Shown piece by piece: positions 53,823-62,100 of a stretch of 64,000 bases of DNA. The stretch's first letter is position 1. Every line of letters begins with the position of its first letter. The notes under the pieces are model-generated. The model worked only from the letters and a program-made list of their open reading frames with translations. It made no database searches and had not been told where the DNA came from. The translations under genes were made by a program, and so were the position numbers. The DNA is from Gammaproteobacteria bacterium (GTDB lineage: Bacteria > Pseudomonadota > Gammaproteobacteria > Pseudomonadales > Pseudomonadaceae), in NCBI GenBank assembly GCA_903970465.1, contig CAJCIO010000072.1, positions 1-64,000 of the forward strand, in the 5' to 3' direction.

Positions 53823-56800
53823 ATGAACATCTCCGGGCCGTTTATCCGTCGTCCGGTGGCCACGCTGCTGCTGAGCCTGGCGGTCATGTTGCTGGGCGGC
53901 GTGGCCTTCCGGCTGCTGCCGGTGTCGCCGTTGCCGCAGATGGACTTTCCGGTGATCGTGGTCAGCGCGCAGTTGGCCGGCGCCAGCCCCGAGGTCATGG
54001 CGTCGACCGTCGCTACCCCGCTCGAACGCGCTTTTGGCAGTATCGCCGGGGTCACCAGCCTCAACAGTCGCTCCACTCAGGGCTCGACGCGAGTGATCCT
54101 GCAATTCGACCTCAAGCGCGATATCAATGGCGCTGCCCGCGAAGTGCAAGCCGCCATCAACGCCTCGCGCTCGCTGCTGCCCAGCGGAATGCGCAGTATG
54201 CCCACCTACAAGAAGGTCAACCCCTCGCAAGCGCCGATCATGGTACTGGCCCTGACCTCGACGGTATTGCAGAAGGGCGAGCTTTACGACCTGGCCTCGA
54301 CCATCCTGTCCCAGAGCCTGTCCCAGGTGAACGGTGTCGGCGAGGTGCAGGTGGGTGGCAGTTCGTTGCCGGCGGTGCGGGTCGAGCTTGAGCCACAGGC
54401 CCTCAGTCATTACGGGGTCTCGCTGGATGATGTGCGCAGTGCGATCGCCAACGCCAACGTCCGCCAGCCTACCGGCTTCGTCGAGGACGCCGTCAACAGC
54501 TGGCAGGTGCAGACCAACGATCAGCTGGAAAAAGCCAAGGACTACCGGCCGCTGATCATCCGCACTCAGGACGGCGCGGTGTTGCGGCTGTCGGACGTCG
54601 CCCGGGTCACCGATGCGGTCGAGAACCGCTACAACGCAGGCTTCTTCAACAAGCAGGCGGCGGTGTTGCTGGTGATCAATCGCCAGGCCGGCGCCAACAT
54701 CATCGAGACGGTCAAGCAGATCAAGGCCCAACTGCCGGCGCTGGAGTCGCTGCTGCCGGCCAGCGTCAAGCTCGACCTGGCGATGGATCGTTCGCCAGTG
54801 ATCACCGCCAACCTGCATGAGGCCGAATTGACCCTGTTGATCGCCGTGGGCCTGGTGATCCTGGTGGTGTTTTTGTTTCTCGGCAACTTCCGCGCTTCGG
54901 TGATCCCATCGCTGGCGGTGCCGGTCTCGCTGGTCGGCACCTTCGCGGTGATGTACCTGTACGGTTTTTCTCTCAACAACCTGTCGTTGATGGCGTTGAT
55001 CCTCGCTACCGGGTTGGTGGTGGACGATGCCATCGTGGTGCTGGAGAACATCTCGCGGCGCATCGACGAAGGTGAGGCGCCGCTACAGGCCTCTTACAAT
55101 GGCGCCCGCGAAGTGGGATTCACCCTGCTGGCGATGAACGTCTCGCTGGTGGCGGTGTTCCTCTCGATCCTGTTCATGGGCGGCCTGGTCGAAAGCCTGT
55201 TCCGCGAGTTTTCCGTTACCTTGGCCGCTGCGGTGCTGGTGTCGTTGTTGGTGTCGGTCACGCTGACGCCGATGCTCTGCTCGCGCTGGCTGCAGCCTCA
55301 CACCCCGGGTGAGGAAAACCGCCTGCAGCGCGCCAGTGCGCGGCTCAACGAGCGGCTGGTGGCTGGCTACGATCGCACCCTGGGCTGGGTGTTGCGCTAC
55401 CCGCGGCTGACCTTGCTGGTGTTGCTCGTGACCATCTGCGTCAATATCGCCTTGTACGTGGTGGTGCCCAAGACCTTGCTACCACAGCAGGATACCGGGC
55501 AGTTGATGGGCTTTATCCGTGGCGACGACGGCATGTCGTTCGCGGTGATGCAGCCAAAGATGGAAATCTATCGTCACGCCTTGCTGGCGGATAAATCAGT
55601 GGCCAGCGTCGCCGGGTTCATTGGCGGCAACAACGGCACCAACAATGCCACCGTACTGGTGCGCCTCAAGCCCGTCGAGGAGCGCGACGACAACGCCCAG
55701 CAGATCATCGACCGGCTGCGCAAGGCCCTGCCACCGGTGCCGGGTGCACGGCTGTTTCTGATGGCCGATCAGGATTTGCAGTTCGGCGGCGCCCGAGACC
55801 AGCAGACGTCGCAATACAACTATGTGGTGCAGAGCGACGACCTGGCGGCGCTGCGCCTGTGGTTTCCCAAGGTGGTGGGGGCCTTTCGCGGGTTGCCGCA
55901 GCTGACGGCCATCGATGCCCGTGAAGGCCACGGCACCGCGCAAGTCACCCTGGTGGTGGACCGCGATCAGGCCAAGCGCCTGGGCATCGACATGAACAGG
56001 GTCACGGCGGTGCTCAACAACGCGTATAGCCAACGGCAGATTTCGACCATCTACGACAGCCTCAACCAGTACAAGGTGGTGATGGAAGTCAACCCCAAGT
56101 ACGCCCAGGACCCGATCACCCTCAATCAGGTGCAGGTCATCACGGGTTCCGGGGCCACTGTGCCGCTGTCGGCGATCGCCCATTACGAGAACAGCCTGGC
56201 AGACGACTCGGTCAGCCATGAAGGGCAGTTCGCTTCCGAAGATATCTCCTTCGACCTGGCCGAGGGTGTCTCCCTGGATCAGGCCGGCGCGGCGATCGAG
56301 CGGGCGCTGACGGGCGTCGGCCTGCCGTCGAGCATCATCGTCAAGAATGGCGGTACGGGCGGCGCCTTCGCGGCCGCACAAAGCGGCCAGCCGCTGATGA
56401 TTCTCGGGGCGCTGGTGATGGTCTATCTGGTCCTTGGGATTCTCTACGAAAGCTATGTGCACCCGCTGACCATCCTCTCGACCTTGCCGTCGGCGGGGGG
56501 GGGGGCCTTGCTGGCCATTTACCTGACCGGGGGCGAGTTCAGCCTGATCTCGTTGCTGGGGCTGTTTCTGTTGATCGGCGTGGTGAAGAAAAACGCCATT
56601 CTGATGATCGATCTGGCCTTGCAGCTGGAGCGCAATCAAGGCATGACTCCACTGGAGTCGATCCGCCACGCCTGTTTGCAACGCCTGCGGCCGATCCTGA
56701 TGACCACCATGGCGGCCATCCTCGGCGCCTTGCCGCTGCTGTTGGGCACGGCCGCGGGAGCCGAAATGCGCCGCCCGCTGGGCCTGACCATCATCGGCGG

Positions 56801-56930
56801 GCTGGTGCTCAGCCAGATCTTGACGCTTTACACCACGCCCGTGGTTTACCTTTCTCTGGATCGCCTTCGTCACCGGGTCAACCGCTGGCGTGGGGTGCGT
56901 ACCGATGCTGCCCTGGAAACTCCGCTATGA
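53823..56930 (+). CDS. muxC: RND efflux transporter subunit (MuxC/MdtC-like)
   Basis: Second pump subunit of the MuxB/MuxC heteromer, 1035 residues with 12 helices. Relay marks are TGLVVDDAIVVLENISRRID near 395 and VVKKNAILMIDLALQ near 925. It contains an 11-G run near residue 892 (see the repeat entry). It follows muxB by 6 bases and its stop overlaps the opmB start as ATGA. Confidence 0.93.
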   Translation: MNISGPFIRRPVATLLLSLAVMLLGGVAFRLLPVSPLPQMDFPVIVVSAQLAGASPEVMASTVATPLERAFGSIAGVTSLNSRSTQGSTRVILQFDLKRDINGAAREVQAAINASRSLLPSGMRSMPTYKKVNPSQAPIMVLALTSTVLQKGELYDLASTILSQSLSQVNGVGEVQVGGSSLPAVRVELEPQALSHYGVSLDDVRSAIANANVRQPTGFVEDAVNSWQVQTNDQLEKAKDYRPLIIRTQDGAVLRLSDVARVTDAVENRYNAGFFNKQAAVLLVINRQAGANIIETVKQIKAQLPALESLLPASVKLDLAMDRSPVITANLHEAELTLLIAVGLVILVVFLFLGNFRASVIPSLAVPVSLVGTFAVMYLYGFSLNNLSLMALILATGLVVDDAIVVLENISRRIDEGEAPLQASYNGAREVGFTLLAMNVSLVAVFLSILFMGGLVESLFREFSVTLAAAVLVSLLVSVTLTPMLCSRWLQPHTPGEENRLQRASARLNERLVAGYDRTLGWVLRYPRLTLLVLLVTICVNIALYVVVPKTLLPQQDTGQLMGFIRGDDGMSFAVMQPKMEIYRHALLADKSVASVAGFIGGNNGTNNATVLVRLKPVEERDDNAQQIIDRLRKALPPVPGARLFLMADQDLQFGGARDQQTSQYNYVVQSDDLAALRLWFPKVVGAFRGLPQLTAIDAREGHGTAQVTLVVDRDQAKRLGIDMNRVTAVLNNAYSQRQISTIYDSLNQYKVVMEVNPKYAQDPITLNQVQVITGSGATVPLSAIAHYENSLADDSVSHEGQFASEDISFDLAEGVSLDQAGAAIERALTGVGLPSSIIVKNGGTGGAFAAAQSGQPLMILGALVMVYLVLGILYESYVHPLTILSTLPSAGGGALLAIYLTGGEFSLISLLGLFLLIGVVKKNAILMIDLALQLERNQGMTPLESIRHACLQRLRPILMTTMAAILGALPLLLGTAAGAEMRRPLGLTIIGGLVLSQILTLYTTPVVYLSLDRLRHRVNRWRGVRTDAALETPL
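56495..56505 (+). repeat. Poly-G tract (11 G) inside muxC
   Basis: Eleven consecutive G encode the glycines in LPSAGGGALLAIYL, where other RND subunits read LPSAGVGALLA. A tract this long in a coding region can slip by one base in replication and switch the gene off, or it can be a sequencing or assembly error. Confidence 0.75.
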
Positions 56931-58411
56931 CTGCTCGTTTGCCTGATTCCCAGCCCTCTGCGTTGATGGAGCGGCTGTTCGCCGCCCGCGGGTCACGCGT
57001 TGCAGGCCTAGCATTGTGCGGGTTGATGTTGAGCGCGTGCGCCGTGGGGCCGGACTACCATCGCCCTGCGGTCGCCGCGCCCACGCAGTTCAAGGAAGCC
57101 GCTGGTTGGCGTCAGGCACAGCCCAGCGATGCCTTGGCGCGGGGTGCCTGGTGGGAGCTGTATGGCGACGCGCAACTCGACCGGCTGGTAGAAGCCCTCA
57201 ATCGGTCCAACCAGACGGTCGCCCAATACGAGGCGCAGTATCGCCAGGCGGCCGCGCTGGTGAGCAGTGCCCGTGGTGCTTTCTTCCCCAGCGTGACGCT
57301 GGATGTCAGCAAGAGCCGCGCGAGTCAGGGCACCGGCAGCAGCGGTTCGAGCCTGAGCAGTTCCAGCAGCGGTATTCGCGATACTCACAACGCCCAGCTT
57401 GGCGTCAGTTGGGAGGCCGATGTGTGGGGACGTCTGCGTCGTGGCCTGGAGGCCGATACCGCCAGCGCCCAGGCCAGCTATGCCGACCTGGCGGCGATGC
57501 GCCTGAGCCTGCAATCGCAACTGGTGCAAGCCTATCTGCAGGTGCGGGTGCTGGATGAACAGAAGCGCCTGCTGGAATCGACGCTTGAAACCTATCAGCG
57601 CTCCCTGACCCTGACTCAGAACCAGTACAAGGCAGGTATCTCGGGGCAGGATGCGGTGGCCCAGGCGCAGACCCAGCTGAAATCGACTCAGGCCGACCTG
57701 ATCGACCTGATCTGGCAGCGGGCCCAGCAAGAGAACGCGATTGCCGTGCTCACCGGCCAGGCACCGGCGAACTTCAGCCTGGCGGCGGTGCAGAGCGTGC
57801 CGCAACTGCCGCAGATTCCGCTGGGCGTGCCGTCGCAGTGGCTCGAGCGACGCCCGGATATTGCTTCCGCCGAACGTGCAATCATTGCTGCCAATGCCAA
57901 TATCGGGGTGGCCAAGACTGCCTATTACCCCGACCTGACCTTGAGCATGGCCGGTGGCTACAGCAGCAGTACCTTCGCCAATTGGATCTCCTTGCCTAAC
58001 CGTTTCTGGTCGGTGGGGCCGCAGTTGGCCATGACCCTGTTCGACGGCGGCCAACGTGCCGCAGAGGTGCAGCGCAGCGAGGCGGTGTACGACCAGACGG
58101 TGGCGCAATACCGGCAGACGGTGCTCAACGGTTTCCAGGAAGTGGAAAACTACCTGAGCCAGTTGAAGGTGTACGAGGACGAGGCGGCTGTTCGCCAGCA
58201 GGCGCTGGATGCTGCCCGGCAGTCGTTGCGCTTGACCACCAATCAGTACCGTGCAGGAGTGATCGGCTACCTGGACGTGGTAACGGTGCAAGCCACAGCG
58301 CTGAGTAATGAACGCACCGTGCTGGCGTTGCAGCAGAGCCGGCTGATCGCCAGTGTGCAGTTGATCGCCGCGCTGGGTGGTGGTTGGGATGGGGAATTGA
58401 ATCGGCCGTGA
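56927..58411 (+). CDS. opmB: Outer-membrane efflux lipoprotein (OpmB, NodT family)
   Basis: TolC-type channel, 494 residues. The signal ends in the lipobox LSAC with C38 as the acylated Cys, then AVGPDYHRPAV, the family's usual N-terminus. Two OEP repeats follow, with LGVSWEADVWGRLRRGLEAD near 160, LTQNQYKAGISGQDAVAQAQ, WLERRPDIASAERAIIAANA near 305, and NQYRAGVIGYLDVVTVQATA near 440. It is the last gene of muxABC-opmB, overlapping muxC by 4 bases. Confidence 0.94.
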   Translation: MTARLPDSQPSALMERLFAARGSRVAGLALCGLMLSACAVGPDYHRPAVAAPTQFKEAAGWRQAQPSDALARGAWWELYGDAQLDRLVEALNRSNQTVAQYEAQYRQAAALVSSARGAFFPSVTLDVSKSRASQGTGSSGSSLSSSSSGIRDTHNAQLGVSWEADVWGRLRRGLEADTASAQASYADLAAMRLSLQSQLVQAYLQVRVLDEQKRLLESTLETYQRSLTLTQNQYKAGISGQDAVAQAQTQLKSTQADLIDLIWQRAQQENAIAVLTGQAPANFSLAAVQSVPQLPQIPLGVPSQWLERRPDIASAERAIIAANANIGVAKTAYYPDLTLSMAGGYSSSTFANWISLPNRFWSVGPQLAMTLFDGGQRAAEVQRSEAVYDQTVAQYRQTVLNGFQEVENYLSQLKVYEDEAAVRQQALDAARQSLRLTTNQYRAGVIGYLDVVTVQATALSNERTVLALQQSRLIASVQLIAALGGGWDGELNRP

Positions 58412-58435
58412 TGTACGGCTCAGGTGCGACTTGCA

Positions 58436-58534
58436 CTGTGGGAGCAAAGCTTGCTCGCGATGGGGTCGGCAGCCAAACCACAGGTGTGTGGTGCTACGCT
58501 TGACGTCTTCGCGGGCCAGCCTTGCTCCTGCAGG
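58436..58534. repeat. Degenerate inverted REP pair after opmB
   Basis: CTGTGGGAGCAAAGCTTGCT (from 58436) is an imperfect inverse of the segment around 58506-58534 (CTTCGCGGGCCAGCCTTGCT then CCTGCAGG). It is the GTGGGAGC REP family seen at 12197-12265, here diverged. It separates convergent opmB and the SCP2 gene. Confidence 0.65.
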
Positions 58535-58546
58535 GGCGACGAGCGC

Positions 58547-58861
58547 TTAGACCGGGAACAGCTCGCTCAACTTCATCGCCAGCATCATGTCGCCTTCAGC
58601 GCGCAGCTTGCCGCCCATGAACGCCTGCATGCCGTCGGTCTCGCCGCTGACGATGCCCTTGAGGGTTTCGCTGTCCATCACCAAGGTCACGTTTGCGTCC
58701 GGATTTTCGCCTTCCTGCAGTGTGCAGGTGCTGTCCTTGACGATCAGCGAGAAGTGCTTTTCTTCATCAATGCGGAAACCGAACACCAGGTCCAGGCCAC
58801 CGGCGGCAGCGGGGTTGAACTTGGCTTTCATGGTTTCAACGGCTTTGGCTACATCGGTCAT
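58547..58861 (-). CDS. SCP2 sterol-binding domain protein
   Basis: 104 residues, a stand-alone SCP2 (lipid-carrier) domain: KFNPAAAGGLDLVFGFRID, SLIVKDSTCTLQEGENPDA, NVTLVMDSETLKGIVSGETD and the C-terminal GKLRAEGDMMLAMKLSELF helix. AAGGA seven bases before the ATG at 58861 sets the start; the frame runs to 58939. Such proteins bind acyl-CoA or other lipids, but the ligand is unknown. Confidence 0.9.
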   Translation of the reverse strand: MTDVAKAVETMKAKFNPAAAGGLDLVFGFRIDEEKHFSLIVKDSTCTLQEGENPDANVTLVMDSETLKGIVSGETDGMQAFMGGKLRAEGDMMLAMKLSELFPV

Positions 58862-59192
58862 GGCGCGTTCCTTATTGAGTGATTTGAGCAACCGCCCGGG
58901 GTCAAGGCGGGCACTGGCGGGGTGGTTGAAATCGACCACTCCGATAGCAGGACTCGACGAGGTTAGGGGGACCCCAGCGAGCTGTCAACGAAAACATACA
59001 AGCGTTTGAAAAGCTCGTTTGAATCATCGTTTCGCGACCCGTGGCCTGGCAGCTCTACGGGCCCGATTCTGTTCCGGCAAGGCACATCCGCTGTCGCCTG
59101 GGCCTGCTTATCGAGTCCTCAGCAATATCTACAGCATCGTTAGACCCTGTCTTTGCTTTTCTGTGCGGCCCACTCCCCACAGGAACAGCCCC
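58862..59192. other. 331-base divergent region between the SCP2 gene and the toxin-like gene
   Basis: No gene supported. Two near-direct copies of CGTTTGAA occur at 59003-59010 and 59016-59023, and CAAGCGTTTG (58999-59008) is an imperfect palindrome that resembles FadR/PsrA-type operators. It could control the SCP2 gene, but the match is weak. Confidence 0.45.
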
Positions 59193-62100
59193 ATGACCAA
59201 GACCCTGCAACCCGGGGGCCTCAACGGCTCCTTCATCAAGCGCCAACTGCCCGACTGGCTCAAGCATTCCACCTACACGTCCCTCAAGCGCCTCGGCGAT
59301 ACCCAGATCGATGCGCAATACACGCCAAACGGCCTGGCGCCGTGGTTTACCCGCGCCACTGCCGCGCAGCAACAAAGGTTGCAGGACTGCCAAACCCGAT
59401 TGCGCCATCGCAAGCGAGGGTTGGCCGGACTGCTCAAGCGGTTCCAGGGCATCACCCAATTTGCCGAGCCCCTGCTCAAGGCCCGCTTGCTGGCCGTCCA
59501 CGGCCTGGACCTGGATGTAAACACTGCGCAATGGGTGCGTATCAGCCGCGAATGGACCTTCAACGGCCGTTGGGAAAAGATCACGGCGGTTCGCCAGAGT
59601 CTGCTCCAGGCCGCCCTGCAGAACTTCACCAGCGACGCCACCTTCAGCGCCGACGACTGTTTGTCGGCAGACGGTCAATACCTGGTAGACGACAAGATCA
59701 TTTATGAGCCAGCGGTGGTGCATTTCAGCCAGCCCATCGCCCTGAGCCCGAAAGAATTTGCGGTGCTGTGCCACGATCTCGACCTAGGGCGCCGCTATCA
59801 GGAACACCTGAGCGAGGTGTTCGACTCGCCCTTGGTCAGCTCGCGCATTCGCTATGAATCCATCGACGCCTACAAGGCCCTGCTGCACGTGCAGATGCAC
59901 GTGGCATCGATGAAAGGCGAGATCGGCAGCAACGCTTATGACGCACTGGCGAACCTGCTGGATGGCAACACCGCGCCGCACTATTACAACCAACCGTTGA
60001 ATATCGAACAGTTCAGCCTTTACGGGGTGCCACTGGCGGATGCGTGGATCATTTCCGGTGGCGAGCAGGGCGACGGCCTGCACCCGGTGATCGTCTACCT
60101 GCCCGGTGCGCCCTTGTACCCGCTCAAGGAATACCCGTCGCTGCGGGCCTTCAAGGATGACCTGCGCATCAGTCTCAGCCAGCCCGATTATCAAGCGTTG
60201 CTGGGCGGATACGTCGCCCGGCGTGACGAAGTCGATTTCGCCCGGCTGATACGCGAGAACATCTTCCATCGGGTGACTGGCGTCGCCGAGCCGGTCTACA
60301 ACCCCAATGCCAGCCTCAAACTGCGCAGTCGCGCTGTGCATGGTGATTTGTTCAAGGCCCTGCAAGACGAGCACCTGCAAAAGCTCAAGGACGACGCGCT
60401 GATCCTGGCCGTACCCAGCGCTCAGGTCGACGCACAGGCCAGTGCCGCACGGCTGGCGTACTGGGAAGGCAAGGGCTTGAACGCCCTGAACGTCGCGGCA
60501 TTCTTCATTCCCGTGGTGGGGGAGGTAATGGCTTGCGTGGTCGCCGAGCAACTGGTCAGCGACGCCATCGAGGGTGCCGAAGCCTGGAACGATGGTGACC
60601 GTGCCACTGCCTGGTCGCACTTGGAGGCATTGGCGATCAGCATGGCCATTGCCGCCGGCCTTGGCGGCGCCTTGAAACTCAAGGCAGTACTGGGGCGTGG
60701 CGTGGTGCTGGACGAGTTGGTCGCCATCGAGTTGGCCAATGGTGAACGCCGCCTGTGGCGCCCCGACCTCAAGCCCTACGCCAAAGCGGTGTCACTGGCC
60801 GACCACCTGCCCGATGCAGAAGGCATCTATACAGTGGGCGCCAAACGTTATGTGAGCATCGATCAACGCGCCTACGAGGTGACTCAAGACGCAAGTGAGC
60901 AATGGCGCATCGAAGCCAGCGTGCCCCAGGCTTACCGCCCACCGATCTATTCCAATGGTCAGGGTGCGTGGCAGGCTTACGGCGAACAACCGCTGAGCTG
61001 GGAGCGTCGCCAGCTGTTGCGTCGTCTCGGCAACGTGGCACAGGGCTGCAGCGATACCGAGCTGGCGCAAGCGGCGGATACCAGTGGTATCAGCGATAAC
61101 AGGTTGCGCAAAGTGCATGTCGATCGCTTGCCTGCGCCGCCCGTGCTGGTCGATGCGTTACAGCGCATCAAGCTCGACCGCCGTGTCACCTGGCTGGTCG
61201 ACAGCGTGCGCACCGGCACGCCGAGTGGCAGCGATCTGGGTTATGTGCCACCGCTGGCGCTGGAACTGCCCAAGTGGCCGGGCACGGCCATCGAAGTGTT
61301 CAAGGGCCCCGAGACCTGGGGGGAGTCGATCGTGTATGGCCCTGACGGTTTCAATGACCCTGCGCCAATCAAACTGACCCAGGAAGAGGTCTACGCCAAT
61401 CGGTTGCCTGACACCATCGTCCACGCCTTCGACGAGCCCACCGCCCGGGCGTTCTTTGGTGAAGACGTCGAGCCTGCCGAGCGCGTTCAGGTGTTACGCG
61501 ACAAACTTGCCGATCGCCTGCAAACGCGTCGTGCCACTGTCAGCGAAGGCCTCGCGGCCAGTCTTCGCGCCCCGCGCTCGAAAGCCGTCGAGTGCATGCA
61601 GCGCGAGTTTGCGCAGTTGACGGATGAGGCCGCCACGCAATTGGTCGACAGCGCCAGTTCTGCGCAGCTGGATGCGCTGCAGGGTGATCCTGGATACGTG
61701 CCGGTGGGCCTGGCAGAGCGTGCCCGCAGTGTGCTGCGCGACTTGGAAGTCAGCCGCGCCATCCAGGGCCTGTTCGAGCCTGGCTATGTGTCCCTGGACA
61801 GCGATCGCCTGGCCTTGCGCTTGCTGCCCAGGCTGCCGGGCTGGACTGGCACGCTACGCCTGGAAATGCGTGAGGGCAGCATGCAGGGCACCTTGCTGGA
61901 CGCCATAGGTCCACAGGACGGCGAGCTCAAGACTATCGTGCGTGGCACCACCTACACCGCGTACGACAGGGCGGGCCTGGAACTGGGCGTCAGCGCTACC
62001 CTGTATGGCAGCGTGCTCAATGCGCTGCCCGACAGCGAGCGCGTGGCCCTCGGGTTGCAGATTCACCAGAGCACCGAACTGAGCCGCGCATTGGGTGCTC

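Noticed and set aside
50616..54818. Long minus-strand frames (618 and 731 residues) opposite muxB and muxC
   Set aside because: Rich in His, Gln, Arg and Asp as antisense shadows of RND genes usually are; the plus-strand genes are certain.
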